From contig SMLU01000002.1 of assembly GCA_007859745.1 (NCBI GenBank), forward strand, positions 674,942-738,941: a DNA stretch of 64,000 nucleotides, in the 5' to 3' direction. Position 1 is the stretch's first letter. Each line of letters begins with the position of its first letter. The DNA is from Phycisphaerae bacterium RAS1. Lineage in GTDB: Bacteria > Planctomycetota > Phycisphaerae > UBA1845 > Fen-1342. Both the position numbers and the translations under genes were made by a program. Below, piece after piece: positions 34,465 to 43,420 of the stretch. The notes under the pieces were generated by a model. The model worked only from the letters and a program-made list of their open reading frames with translations. It did no database searches and was not told where the DNA came from.

Positions 34465-34734
34465 ATGCGGAACGCGAAGATCGGAAAGGCGTGGCGAACT
34501 CTAGCAGCGACGCTTCTGGGCAGTGTGGCGCAATTCGGCAGTTGCTACGACCCGAGCTTCCTTGGCTTCGGCGGCCTGCTGGACGGCTTCGGAGGTGGAA
34601 GCCCGGCGGATGCGTGGCTGCCTCCGGGCGACAATTTCTGGGGGAACTCGTACACCGACTCCTACGGTAACTGGAACGACCAGGGCGAGGGCTACGTGTG
34701 CGTGGATGGAGACTGCGCGACGTACGGGTTCTAG
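34465..34734 (+). CDS. Small exported Gly/Asp-rich protein
   Basis: This 89-residue protein has a basic start, a hydrophobic core and GSC at residue 27 that could be a weak lipobox. The mature part is rich in Gly, Asp, Phe, Trp and Tyr (GFGGLLDGFGGGS, NFWGNSYTDSYGNW) and ends CVDGDCATYGF. A GAGGAG precedes the ATG. It lies 300 bases upstream of the radical SAM gene on the same strand. No known family is recognised; a maturation target of that enzyme is possible but the signal peptide argues against it. Confidence 0.55.
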   Translation: MRNAKIGKAWRTLAATLLGSVAQFGSCYDPSFLGFGGLLDGFGGGSPADAWLPPGDNFWGNSYTDSYGNWNDQGEGYVCVDGDCATYGF

Positions 34735-35034
34735 AGCGGCGTCAACCAGCCTGTAGCGTCGGACCTCTGTGTCCGACGGCGATTTCTCCGTCGGACGCGG
34801 TGGTCCGACGCTACGGAAAAACCGCTCGGACCGGCCCGGTTCTTCCTAACCCCTCCGGCGAACAACTTCCTGCCCCGCGTGTCTTCCGATCGGGTATAGT
34901 GCCCGCGTGTTCGGGTGTACGGCCAACGCGCGCCGGTCGGGTCGCGTGGGTAGCATGTCGCCACGCGCGGTCCTGTGACCGATCGGCTCGCAGACATAAT
35001 CGGTCTGTCCGTTCTCGCGGAAAGGAGTTGCCGC
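34735..35034. other. Gap upstream of the radical SAM gene
   Basis: No gene. The family A inverted pair is at 34753-34814. A TATAGT (34895-34900) about 135 bases before the radical SAM start is the best -10 candidate, without a good -35 box. Confidence 0.35.
34753..34814. repeat. BIME-like inverted pair, family A
   Basis: A GTAGCGTCGGACCTCTGTGTC hairpin faces an inverted copy ending GTCCGACGCTAC at 34814, separated by about ten bases. Confidence 0.92.
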
Positions 35035-37065
35035 ATGGCGGAATTCGTGTCTCTTCCCGTGGTTTCGATGCCGGTCGCGAAGGCAGCAACGAACGGAGGC
35101 GGTTGTTGCGGTGGCGGAGGGAATGGCGACGGCCACGCGCACGGAAACGGCGACGGCCAGCACGCGAACGTGCAGGCCTACGGCGACGTATTCACCGGCC
35201 AAGGCCCCCTGCCCTACGGCGCCAGCATGTACGTCGGCATGGGCATCACGACCAAAACCGGCGGGCGGGCGGTGCGCAAGCGCAAGGTCGAGAAGCAGCA
35301 CGAGGAGCAGGATTACGACAGCCGCACCGAGGCCCAGTCCAACAGCACCGCCGCCAAGATCGACAAGGAATATCACCACGCGTTTCCGGTCTCGCAGAAC
35401 CCCGACAAGACCAGCCGCCGCCGCGAGGACGGCTACGTCAATTCGAGCTTGTACGCCAACAACTCGCGCTTCCTGCGCGGCCAGGCCGATCCCAAGCGCC
35501 TGCTACCGCAGGAACGCCGCAAGGCGATGAAGAAGAAATACATCGACATGGATTACCACCACCCGCTCGAGGACGTCCTCGACACGCGCTACATGCGCAA
35601 GCTGTTCGGGTGGATCAGCAAAACGCGCTCCAGCGGCAAGACGATGATCGAAGAGATCATCCAGAGCTACGGCAATCCCAAGGCGCCGATGTGGCACCGC
35701 ATCAAGTACCTGCCCTTCCACCTGTTCATCAACCGCATGAAGGGTTCGGTGACGGTGGACGCCTTCCGCGAGCGCATCGGCGAGCACGCCAGCACCATCC
35801 GCGGCTTCGTCATCGCCGCTCGCAGCGTCGCCGAGTTCGGCCTGACGCTGCCGCAGCGTTTCGTCGCGCCGCTCTTCATCGTGTGGAATTTCACGAATCT
35901 GTGCAACCTGACCTGCAAGCACTGCTACCAGGACGCCGAGCACAAGGCTCTGCCCGACGAGCTTTCGCTGAAAGAGAAGCTGAAGCTCGTCGACCAGATC
36001 GCCGAGCAGTACGTGCCGATGATCGCCTTCGCCGGCGGCGAGCCGACCATCAGCGCCGACCTCTTGCCCGTGCTCAAGCACTGCCACAGCTACGGCATTC
36101 ACACCACCATCGCCACGCATGGCGGGACGATGACTGAGAAGCTGGCGAATCAGCTTTTGGAATGCGGCGTGAAATACGTCGAGATTTCGCTCGACTCGGT
36201 GCATCCCGAGCGGCACGACGACTTCCGCGGTCAGGTGGGGATGTGGCATCGCACGGTCCGCGGCATGCGAAACGTGGTGAAAACCAAGGGACTGCGCCTC
36301 GGCGTCGCGATGTGCGTGCACCAGGGCAATTTCGACGAAGTCGAAGACATGCTGCAGTTCTGCTGCGACATCGGGGCGGGCGTCTTCGCCCATTTCAACT
36401 TCATCCCCGTCGGCCGCGGATTGCAGATGGTCGACGGCGACCTGAACCCGCAGCAGCGCGAGTGGCTGCTCAAGACGCTCAACCTGTGGATGCAGTCCGG
36501 CAAGATCGGCGTCATCAGCACCGCCCCGCAGTTCGGCCGCGTGTGCGTCGCGCACGCCCCCACCGACGGCAAGCAGGCGTGCAGCCACGCCGGCTCCGGC
36601 GGCGGCGAGAAGGCCCGCGTCATCGCCAAATATCTCGGCGGCTGCGGCGCGGGGCGCGATTACGTCGCGATCGAGCCGAACGGCAACATTACGCCGTGCG
36701 TGTATCTTCCGCACCGCGTGCAGGGCAGCATCCGCAAGCGCAGCTTCATCGACATCTTCCGCAACAACGAGTTCTGGGAGCTGCTCTGCGACCGCGACCG
36801 GCGGACGCATCACTGCGAGGTGTGCGAATTCAAGCACTACTGCGGCGGCTGCCGGGCGCGGGCGGATGCGTACTTCGGCGAATTGAACGCGGGCGATCCG
36901 GGCTGCGTGTTCAATGAGAAGCATTGGGATGATCTGGTCCAGCGCGGCATAGCGACCGATCCGGACGCGGTGGCGACCGCCGACCGCGCCGCCAAGACCG
37001 CGGCAGGACGGCAGGGCGAGATTGATGAGCTGTACGCAAACGTGACGGCGGCGGCGCGAGCGTAG
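35035..37065 (+). CDS. Radical SAM/SPASM protein with long N-terminal extension
   Basis: This 676-residue protein has the radical SAM cluster motif CNLTCKHCYQD (Cys near residues 293-300) and a SPASM-type C-terminal Cys set: NITPCVYLPHR, then CEVCEFKHYCGGC and a last Cys in GDPGCVF. It would use SAM to make radicals for peptide or cofactor modification. The N-terminal 290 residues are unusual: a GGGCCGGGGNGDGHAHGNGD stretch, a basic/acidic linker and a helical region of unknown role. An AGGAG lies 7 bases before the ATG at 35035. The stop TAG is supplied by the head of a family A repeat (37062). Confidence 0.88.
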   Translation: MAEFVSLPVVSMPVAKAATNGGGCCGGGGNGDGHAHGNGDGQHANVQAYGDVFTGQGPLPYGASMYVGMGITTKTGGRAVRKRKVEKQHEEQDYDSRTEAQSNSTAAKIDKEYHHAFPVSQNPDKTSRRREDGYVNSSLYANNSRFLRGQADPKRLLPQERRKAMKKKYIDMDYHHPLEDVLDTRYMRKLFGWISKTRSSGKTMIEEIIQSYGNPKAPMWHRIKYLPFHLFINRMKGSVTVDAFRERIGEHASTIRGFVIAARSVAEFGLTLPQRFVAPLFIVWNFTNLCNLTCKHCYQDAEHKALPDELSLKEKLKLVDQIAEQYVPMIAFAGGEPTISADLLPVLKHCHSYGIHTTIATHGGTMTEKLANQLLECGVKYVEISLDSVHPERHDDFRGQVGMWHRTVRGMRNVVKTKGLRLGVAMCVHQGNFDEVEDMLQFCCDIGAGVFAHFNFIPVGRGLQMVDGDLNPQQREWLLKTLNLWMQSGKIGVISTAPQFGRVCVAHAPTDGKQACSHAGSGGGEKARVIAKYLGGCGAGRDYVAIEPNGNITPCVYLPHRVQGSIRKRSFIDIFRNNEFWELLCDRDRRTHHCEVCEFKHYCGGCRARADAYFGELNAGDPGCVFNEKHWDDLVQRGIATDPDAVATADRAAKTAAGRQGEIDELYANVTAAARA

Positions 37066-37149
37066 CGTCGGCCCTCAGTGGCCGACGGTGTAGCGGCCGA
37101 CCTCCGAGTCGGTCGGCATTCGTAGCGTCGGACCTCCGCGTCCGACGGC
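37062..37149. repeat. Three family A hairpins at the end of the radical SAM gene
   Basis: GTAG heads at 37062, 37090 and 37122, all in the same orientation but with different stem sequences (GTCGGCCCTC, GGCCGACCTC, GTCGGACCTC). The first GTAG contains the stop codon of the upstream gene. Confidence 0.9.
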
Positions 37150-37169
37150 GTGACGTCCGTGCGCAGCAG

Positions 37170-37260
37170 GTAGGCTGGGCTGAGTACGCGAAGCCCAGCC
37201 CTCGGACGCGGGCGACCCGCCGAGCGCAAAGCCGGGCTTCGCAAGCTCAGCCCAGCCTAC
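37170..37260. repeat. Inverted pair, family F
   Basis: GTAGGCTGGGCTGAGTACGC at 37170 faces an inverse ending CAGCCCAGCCTAC at 37260. The same unit recurs at 37974-38063 and 38380-38531, around the duplicated gene. Confidence 0.92.
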
Positions 37261-37344
37261 TCCAGTTGGCGATCGTCCACCCCAGCCGGCGCGGTATGAT
37301 TTGCGGATCGTCGTGGAATCGAGCAACCCGGCGGAGGTGCGGAA

Positions 37345-37962
37345 ATGAGGCGCGCCCTACTGACCTGCGCGGCCCTGGCCGCCGCCACGACCCAGGCGCT
37401 GGCCCAACCGACCAAGAACTTCCTCTGGCAGGGCAATGTGCCGATTCCAGACAATGGCGTGCCCCACGCGCCGGTGACAATCACAGTTCCGGCGGATCCG
37501 AACGGGCTGGACATCGTCGCCGATCTGAACGTCGACGCGATCATCCAGCACACCTGGCAGGGAAACCTGAGCGTCACCATTACAAGTCCGGCCGGCACGT
37601 CGGTCCGCGTCATGGATCGCCCCGGCTTCAGCGGCACGGGCTTCGGCTTTTCCAACGACAATCTCGGAAACCCGAGCACGGGCAGCCCGTTCGTCTGGGA
37701 TGATGAATCGACGCGCGCGCCGTACGACTCGGGCACAGCGGGCGCTCCGGCGAATAGTCCGACCGGCTCCTGGCGTCCGGAGCTGCCGCTTGGCGCATTT
37801 CACGGCGAAAGCAAGGTCGGCGTGTGGCGATGCAGGGTCGAAGATTGGGCTCCGGGGGATGTCGGCACCATCCTCCGGTTTTCGCTCGAATTCACGAACG
37901 TCCCCGAGCCGGCGACGCTGGGGTTGCTCACGATAGCAGCGATCGCCGCTCGCCGACGTTGA
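37345..37962 (+). CDS. P-domain protein with PEP-CTERM sorting signal
   Basis: This 205-residue exported protein has a signal peptide (cleavage near ALAQ), a proprotein convertase P-domain-like beta fold (TWQGNLSVTITSPAGTSVRV, then SWRPELPLGAFHGESKVGVW and GDVGTILRFSLEF), and the exosortase-type tail VPEPATLGLLTIAAIAARRR. P-domains often stabilise secreted proteases; here it stands alone. A GGAGG precedes the ATG. The 3' half and downstream sequence recur in the truncated copy at 38068-38368. Confidence 0.82.
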   Translation: MRRALLTCAALAAATTQALAQPTKNFLWQGNVPIPDNGVPHAPVTITVPADPNGLDIVADLNVDAIIQHTWQGNLSVTITSPAGTSVRVMDRPGFSGTGFGFSNDNLGNPSTGSPFVWDDESTRAPYDSGTAGAPANSPTGSWRPELPLGAFHGESKVGVWRCRVEDWAPGDVGTILRFSLEFTNVPEPATLGLLTIAAIAARRR

Positions 37963-37973
37963 GCGGGTACCGA

Positions 37974-38063
37974 GTAGGCTGGGCTGAGTACGCGAAGCCC
38001 AGCCATGGCCGCGGGTGAACCGCCGCGCGCAAAGCTGGGCTTCGCAAGCTCAGCCCAGCCTAC
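37974..38063. repeat. Inverted pair, family F
   Basis: Same family as 37170-37260. It separates the complete P-domain gene from its truncated copy; the truncated copy begins immediately after the repeat ends. Confidence 0.92.
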
Positions 38064-38067
38064 GGCT

Positions 38068-38368
38068 ACTCGGCAATCCGACCACCGGCGTCGCGTTTGT
38101 GTGGGACGATGAATCGACGCGCGGTCCGTACGACACCGGCACGCCCGGCGCACCAACGAACAACCCCGTCGGTTCTTGGCGGCCCGAGCTTCCGCTCGCC
38201 GCCTTCGATGGCGAAAGCAAGGTCGGCGTGTGGCAGTTCACCGTCCACGACTCCGGCTCGGCGGATGTCGGTTCGATCCGCCAATTTTCGCTCGCGTTTG
38301 AGAACGTCCCCGAGCCGGCGACGCTGGGGTTGCTCACGATAGCAGCGATCGCCGCTCGCCGACGTTGA
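38068..38368 (+). pseudogene. 5'-truncated copy of the P-domain PEP-CTERM gene
   Basis: The frame encodes GNPTTGVAFVWDDESTRGPYD through VPEPATLGLLTIAAIAARRR and matches residues about 110-205 of the upstream protein. The last 100 or so bases and the following family F repeat are identical at nucleotide level to the first copy. No signal peptide, no natural start and the N-terminal half of the P-domain are missing, so it is a remnant. The breakpoint coincides with the end of the family F repeat. Confidence 0.85.
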
Positions 38369-38379
38369 GCGGGTACCGA

Positions 38380-38531
38380 GTAGGCTGGGCTGAGTACGCG
38401 AAGCCCAGCGAGTAGGCTGGGCTGAGTACGCGAAGCCCAGCCATGGCCGCGGGCGACCCGCCCCGCGCCAAAGCTGGGCTTCGCAAGCTCAGCCCAGCCT
38501 ACGGCTACTTCGCAAGCTCAGCCCAGCCTAC
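38380..38531. repeat. Family F repeats, extended cluster
   Basis: Starts with two direct copies of GTAGGCTGGGCTGAGTACGC (38380 and 38411) and ends with two inverse copies of CAGCCCAGCCTAC (ends at 38503 and 38531). A small fragment of the P-domain gene end (CTCGCCGACGTTGAG) lies just beyond. Confidence 0.9.
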
Positions 38532-38583
38532 GGCCCTCGCTACGGCTCGCCGACGTTGAGTTGAACAGCTCGGCGCAGCCGTC

Positions 38584-39579
38584 TCACCGCTCTTTCGCCG
38601 GCGGCCAGAGCCAGTTCCACCACAACCGGGCCTGATAGGCGGATTTTTCGAGTGCGTTGTCGTAAGGCGGGCGGCGCGAGTCAGGCGTTTCGCCTTTGCG
38701 GGCGAACAGCTCGGATTGATGCTCATCAAACCAGCGCTGCCACGCGATGCGGCTGCAGCGATGCGTGGCGCCCGTGAGCGCCACCAGCGACTCCTCGCAC
38801 TGCCGCACGACGGCAAAATCCGAATCGTCCAGCGCGTCGATCAGTCCGCGGACGCCCGATTCGTGCGCGTAGCAGCGCAGCCCGCGGGCGGCCGCGATCC
38901 GCGCGTGGCGGTCATTGTCGTGGCGAAGCTCATCCAGCAGCGTCGCACGGGCGGCTTCGCACAGGTCGGCCGGCACGCAGCCCTTCTCCGAAAGCTGCGC
39001 CAGCCCCAGCACGGCGTCCCAGCGGACCACTTCCGGCGGCTGCCGCACGCGCCCCTCGGGCCGGTCGTTCCAGTTCAGCACGTCGATCATGGCCTCCGCC
39101 GCGCGGCGGTCGGAGCATTCGGCCAGCGCCCGCAGCGCGACGCAGCGCGTCTGGGCGTCGGCGTCGAGACGGGCGATGGTCGAGAGTCCGTCGATCGACC
39201 ATTCTTCGTTTCGGTGCGAGCTGCGGCTGATTCGGGCGATGGCGCGGCGGCGCTGGGCGGGGTCTTCCGACGAGACCGCGACGACCATGTTTTCCTGAGA
39301 TGATTCCGAAGTCTCGAACCAGCCGGGGTCGTTGCGGGCGGAGCAGCCGGCGAAGCTGACCAGCAAGCAGAGTAGGGTCCGCTGTGCGGACCACCGGCAC
39401 GCGGGATGGTCCGCATGGCGAACCGTACACCGGCTCCACCGGCTACCGTGTTGGTCCGCACAGCGGACCCTACACCGTCGCGCGGCGGGATGGTCCGCAT
39501 AGCGGACCCTACTGCTACGGCTACTGCTACGGCTGGAGGGCGCTGATGTAGCGCTCCGGTTCGACCAGTTCAACTTCAT
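38584..39579 (-). CDS. HEAT-repeat lipoprotein, start uncertain
   Basis: The credible protein begins around 39366-39400 with hydrophobic sequence ending in the lipobox FAGC (Cys at 39343-39345). It then shows HEAT-like alpha repeats (ALRALAECSDRRAAEAMIDV, ARIAAARGLRCYAHESGVRG, LIDALDDSDFAVVRQCEESL) over about 200 residues, so a protein-interaction scaffold on the outer face is probable. The only in-frame ATG is at 39579, inside murI, and the intervening 65 residues are translated palindromic repeats (YADHP/ VRHADHP). Repeat insertion appears to have displaced the original start. Confidence 0.6.
   Translation of the reverse strand: MKLNWSNRSATSAPSSRSSSRSSRVRYADHPAARRCRVRCADQHGSRWSRCTVRHADHPACRWSAQRTLLCLLVSFAGCSARNDPGWFETSESSQENMVVAVSSEDPAQRRRAIARISRSSHRNEEWSIDGLSTIARLDADAQTRCVALRALAECSDRRAAEAMIDVLNWNDRPEGRVRQPPEVVRWDAVLGLAQLSEKGCVPADLCEAARATLLDELRHDNDRHARIAAARGLRCYAHESGVRGLIDALDDSDFAVVRQCEESLVALTGATHRCSRIAWQRWFDEHQSELFARKGETPDSRRPPYDNALEKSAYQARLWWNWLWPPAKER
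39372..39512. repeat. REP cluster, family G
   Basis: GTAGGGTCCGCTGTGCGGACC at 39372 (direct) followed by inverse copies ending CGGACCCTAC at about 39473 and 39512, plus a partial GGTCCGCATGGCGAACC unit. The cluster lies between murI and the lipobox of the next gene. Confidence 0.9.
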
Positions 39580-40354
39580 TCACGTCTTCATCAAGGAAAC
39601 GCGAGGATACGCGGCGGAAACGAGCCGGATTATCGCTCACGTAGCAGCGAATGCTACCTTGCTCGCGTGATGGAGACAACAAACCGTCGGCGGCAAGCCG
39701 CTCGTGAACGACCAGGGCCGTCTCGCGGCCGCTGTCCACGATCGCGACGCCGGCGCCGAGGAACTCCGCGATTGCCTCGCGCAGCAGCGGGTAGTGGGTG
39801 CAGCCCAGCACCACCGCGCGCAGCTTCGGGCCGCGCAGCGGCTCCAGGTAGGTCCGCACCGCGAGCTGCACGATCGGATCAGCCGAGTCGCGCCCCTCTT
39901 CGACCAGCGGCACCAAAAGCGGGCAGGCCGCCGCATCCACAGCGGCCTGCGGATTCAGCGCGTGAATTGCCGTCGGATAGGCTCGACTCGCGATGGTCGC
40001 CTCCGTCCCAAGCACGGCCACGCTTCCGCCATCCGCCAGCCGCGCGGCGGCGGCCGCTCCCGGCTCGACCACGCCGACGACAGGAACGGGCAGGGCGGCG
40101 TGCAGTTCCTCCATCGCCAGCGCGCTGGCCGTGTTGCAGGCGGCGACAATGAGCTTCGGATCGTGCTGCAGCACAAAGCGGGCGCATTCGACGGCGAACG
40201 TCACCACCGTCCGCTTCGATTTTGAGCCGTAGGGCACGCGGGCCGTGTCGCCGAAATAGACGATGTTCTCATTCGGCAATTCGCGGCGAAGCTGGCGCAC
40301 GACCGAGAGCCCGCCCAGGCCTGAATCAAAGACGCCGATGGGTTGTGTGCTCAC
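39527..40354 (-). CDS. murI: Glutamate racemase
   Basis: This 275-residue enzyme makes D-glutamate for peptidoglycan. FDSGLGGLSV is at residues 9-18, the two catalytic cysteines are in AACNTAS (Cys73) and LGCTHYPLL (Cys185), and PYGSKS is at 41-46. I chose the GTG at 40354 because an AAGGAGG sits 6 bases upstream; the frame extends 12 codons further to an ATG with no such signal. The presence of murI indicates that this lineage makes peptidoglycan. Its stop codon TAG abuts family G repeats. Confidence 0.94.
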   Translation of the reverse strand: MSTQPIGVFDSGLGGLSVVRQLRRELPNENIVYFGDTARVPYGSKSKRTVVTFAVECARFVLQHDPKLIVAACNTASALAMEELHAALPVPVVGVVEPGAAAAARLADGGSVAVLGTEATIASRAYPTAIHALNPQAAVDAAACPLLVPLVEEGRDSADPIVQLAVRTYLEPLRGPKLRAVVLGCTHYPLLREAIAEFLGAGVAIVDSGRETALVVHERLAADGLLSPSREQGSIRCYVSDNPARFRRVSSRFLDEDVNEVELVEPERYISALQP

Positions 40355-40386
40355 GCGGATCCTCCTTGATCGCGATTCCTGCGGAT

Positions 40387-41973
40387 TCATGCGGACACCG
40401 TCGGCTCATCCTGAGGCGACGGCGGCGGCGCCGCACCCGGCGGCGGCGGCGCGTGCGGATCGTCCGGGGGCGGCCCGCTCGCGGCGCGTTCGAGCGCCGC
40501 CCGAACCACACGGGCCAGCGTCATCGCCCCGACGCCGCCGACCAGAAGCAGCCCGCCGGCAATCGATACGATATCCGGCCGATGCCGCCAGGCGTAATGC
40601 AGGTTGTCGGCATACTCGGCGAAAATGCGGTGCAGCGGGCCGTCGAGCCAGAGCGCCGTGATGCAGCCCAGCGAGAGCCAGGGCCCAAACGGAATCACGG
40701 CCGCCGATTTCGTCGCCAGTCCCACGACCAGGCCGAGCATCGCGATGCCGGTCGAGAGCAGCAGGCCGATGACGGCGATGTCCCAGCCGGCGGCGGCGCC
40801 GATCGCGGCCAGGATGTAGATGTCGCCCAGCCCGAACGCCTCGCGCCCGAGAATCAGCGTAAACACAATTCGAAGGAGCCAGCCGGCGGCGGCGCCGATC
40901 ACGGCGCCGAACATGGCCAGCGGCGCTCCCGCCAGCGGAAAGAAGCCGCCGCCGGGCGACCAACTGGCAGCACGGCGCCACGCGCCCTCAACCGTCGGCA
41001 CGTACAACGCCAGCAACACGACCATCGTCCCGGTGACGATCATCGGCGCCAGCCACAAGAGCTCGCTCAGGATCACGTAGCGGGCGATCGGCTGCTCACG
41101 CTGAATGGCGTCGGCGACGTCAGCGTCCGCCTCGCGCTGCCGACTCCCGGCAAGCGCCGTCAGCAGGAACATCAACGTGATCGCCGCGGCCGGCAGCAGC
41201 CAGCGGTCGAGCGGCGGCAGCAGCGCGGCGCTGTGGCCGATCAGTCCCAGGGCGCACAGCAGGAGCGCCAGGACCGCCAGCACCGTCGGCCAGCGCCGCG
41301 CGGGCGTCCCGGCGCATGGCTGCGGCTCATCTGCGGCGCTCGGCGGTTCGTCTGCGACCGTGGCCTCCGGTCCGTCGGCGCCGTGGGCAGCACCCGGCCG
41401 CCAGACGCTCCACCAGAGCATGACCAGGCTGACGAGAAACGCCGCAGCCGCGCCGGCGACGTAGGGCGACGAGGCCTCGATCGCCGCGATCGGCCCGCGC
41501 GGCCAGAGCGCGCCTAGCAGCACGCCCGCGCCGGCGGCCAGCTCCGTCAGCCGCACATCAACCGTGTAGGTCGCGATGTCCATCGCCGAGCAGGCTACCA
41601 GCGCCGCCGCCAGCGTCAGCCACGCCAGCAGGAGCGGCAGGTCGCGCGGTAAATTGGCCGAGACGCCGGCGCGCGCCTGATCGACGAAGAGCAGGTGATA
41701 AAGCAGCACAAACGCCAGGCCGGTGAGCGCCTCGACCAGCGGATACTGCGGCGAGATGAACGCGCGACACGTACGGCAGCGGCCGCGCAGCACGAGCCAT
41801 CCGAGGATCGGGATGTTGTCGAACCAGCGGATCGGCGTGCCGCACTGCGGGCAGAACGACCAGCGCGGCTCAGCCACCGACAGCCCCGCCGGCAGGCGGT
41901 AGATGACGACGTTCAGGAAGCTCCCCACGCACAGTCCCAGGGTCCACACGAAAAGCTCGATCACCGGCGTCAT
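40387..41973 (-). CDS. Prepilin peptidase (A24 family), long form
   Basis: This 528-residue membrane enzyme cleaves and N-methylates type IV prepilin-like proteins. The N-terminal part has the family signature [12 protein letters not shown], the zinc-binding CPQCGTPI...CRTCRA, and the first catalytic Asp in [12 protein letters not shown]; the second lies in the [16 protein letters not shown] block near the C-terminus (GxGD). The usual length is 250-280 residues; here about 240 extra residues of membrane helices and loops lie between the two Asp blocks. The ATG overlaps the aroK stop (ATGA). A Pro-rich cytoplasmic tail ends the protein. Confidence 0.88.
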   Translation of the reverse strand: MTPVIELFVWTLGLCVGSFLNVVIYRLPAGLSVAEPRWSFCPQCGTPIRWFDNIPILGWLVLRGRCRTCRAFISPQYPLVEALTGLAFVLLYHLLFVDQARAGVSANLPRDLPLLLAWLTLAAALVACSAMDIATYTVDVRLTELAAGAGVLLGALWPRGPIAAIEASSPYVAGAAAAFLVSLVMLWWSVWRPGAAHGADGPEATVADEPPSAADEPQPCAGTPARRWPTVLAVLALLLCALGLIGHSAALLPPLDRWLLPAAAITLMFLLTALAGSRQREADADVADAIQREQPIARYVILSELLWLAPMIVTGTMVVLLALYVPTVEGAWRRAASWSPGGGFFPLAGAPLAMFGAVIGAAAGWLLRIVFTLILGREAFGLGDIYILAAIGAAAGWDIAVIGLLLSTGIAMLGLVVGLATKSAAVIPFGPWLSLGCITALWLDGPLHRIFAEYADNLHYAWRHRPDIVSIAGGLLLVGGVGAMTLARVVRAALERAASGPPPDDPHAPPPPGAAPPPSPQDEPTVSA

Positions 41974-42548
41974 GGCGGGCACGCATCCGGCTCCGCGCGC
42001 GCGGCGGCGAGGCGCTGCGAAATCTGATCGGCCGCCTGCTCTATCGTCATTTGACCCGTGTCCAAGGCGAGCTGCGCTGCCTCCCGATAGTACGGCGCGC
42101 GGCGCGTCAGCAACGCTCGGATTTCCTCCAGCTCTGACAGTTCCGTCAGCCGCGGGCGCTCCATCCGGCCGCGCGGGTCGGCGGCCAGCCGCTCGTGCAG
42201 AATCTCGACCGGCGCCGTCAGCCATACGCACAGCGCCGCGTCGTGCATTCGGCGGCGACTGTCGGCGTCCAGAACGGCCCCGCCGCCGACGCTGATGACC
42301 GCATGTTGCTGGGACAGCGCATCGATCACCGCCGCCTTTTCGAGCGCGCGGAATGCCGGCTCGCCTTCCGTGGCGAAAATCTCGCGGATGGATCGGCCGG
42401 TGGTCATGGCGATGCGCTCATCCGTGTCGATCCACTCCCATCCGAGCCGAGCCGCCAGCAATCGGCCGACGCTGCTCTTGCCGCTCCCGCGATAGCCGAT
42501 GAGACAGACGCGCTCGACGCGGACGGGCGGGCCGGCGGGCGGCGTCAT
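41970..42548 (-). CDS. aroK: Shikimate kinase
   Basis: A 192-residue kinase that phosphorylates shikimate in aromatic amino acid synthesis. The P-loop GYRGSGKSS is at about 18-26; the substrate-binding Asp is in [10 protein letters not shown] (about 38-47), and the Arg-containing [19 protein letters not shown] block follows. GGGAVLD and the lid region ([10 protein letters not shown]) are present. It overlaps its neighbours by 4 bases on each side, so the three genes form one operon. Confidence 0.94.
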   Translation of the reverse strand: MTPPAGPPVRVERVCLIGYRGSGKSSVGRLLAARLGWEWIDTDERIAMTTGRSIREIFATEGEPAFRALEKAAVIDALSQQHAVISVGGGAVLDADSRRRMHDAALCVWLTAPVEILHERLAADPRGRMERPRLTELSELEEIRALLTRRAPYYREAAQLALDTGQMTIEQAADQISQRLAAARAEPDACPP

Positions 42549-43384
42549 CCGAACACCGAATGCCGCAGCGTGCGCTCGGGATCGTCGCTGTCAAACAGGA
42601 CGGCGTGCAGCTCGTCGCGGCCCTGGCCGGGATTCACGCACAACACGCCGCCGACGTGATCGCGAAAATCGCCGGTCACCTGCGGCGACTCGTGAATGTG
42701 TCCGTGCAGCGCGATCGCCGGCCGCGTGCGGGAGATGAACCGGCGCACCGCCTGCGAGCCGATCGGGAAGTCCAGATGCGGCAGGCGATCGAGCTTTGAA
42801 TCAAAGGGCGGCGCGTGGCAAACCAGAATCCAGCGGCCGGCGGGAGGCTGAATCGCGTCGAGATCTTCCGCGATGGAGGGACGGCTGGTGAAGTAGCTTT
42901 CCGGCGGCGCCTGCACGGCGCGCTGCGCCGCCGCGTCCCAGATGGCGCCGCCGGTCTCCGGGGCGGCGTCGGTCGGCAGGTCGAGCCGTTCGAAGTCCTT
43001 CACCCAGTAGGGCGTCGGCGGCGTGTTCGAGTAGCCGACGAACGTCGTGCCGTTCCAGCTCCAGGGGCGCCGCGGATCGAGCAGGACGATATCGCCGGCG
43101 TCGTGAGACCGCTGCGTCTCGATTTCGGCGCAGCGCCAGTCGTGATTGCCGAGAATCGTGGCGACGCGCATCGTCGGGTAGGCCGCGAGCCAGCGGCGGA
43201 TGCGGGGCATCAGGTCGGAACGAATGAAGCCGACCTGCGTTCCGACGGGGTCGTCCAGGTCGCCGTCGATGTGATTGTCGCCGCCGAGGATGACCAGCGC
43301 GGGACGCGCATCGGTGATGATCTTCTCGAGCTGCTCGTACAGCGTCGGCCGACCGTGAAGATCACTGGCGAAGCATACGAGCAT
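42545..43384 (-). CDS. Metallophosphoesterase
   Basis: This 279-residue calcineurin-like phosphoesterase has the five metal-binding motifs: SDLHG (Asp8, His10), GGDNHIDGD, GNHDW, VCHAPP and HGHIHES. Two metal ions (Mn/Fe/Zn type) would hydrolyse a phosphoester. The substrate is unknown; relatives act on nucleotides or phosphoproteins. It overlaps aroK by 4 bases and is the first gene of that operon. I saw no distinctive substrate domain. Confidence 0.88.
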   Translation of the reverse strand: MLVCFASDLHGRPTLYEQLEKIITDARPALVILGGDNHIDGDLDDPVGTQVGFIRSDLMPRIRRWLAAYPTMRVATILGNHDWRCAEIETQRSHDAGDIVLLDPRRPWSWNGTTFVGYSNTPPTPYWVKDFERLDLPTDAAPETGGAIWDAAAQRAVQAPPESYFTSRPSIAEDLDAIQPPAGRWILVCHAPPFDSKLDRLPHLDFPIGSQAVRRFISRTRPAIALHGHIHESPQVTGDFRDHVGGVLCVNPGQGRDELHAVLFDSDDPERTLRHSVFG

Positions 43385-43420
43385 CTGACAAGGGTTCCGA
43401 CAGCCGGTGCAGACGCGAGC

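Noticed and set aside
40222-41517. Long plus-strand frame opposite the prepilin peptidase
   Set aside because: Composition is typical of a reverse-strand shadow, and the minus-strand genes there are well supported.
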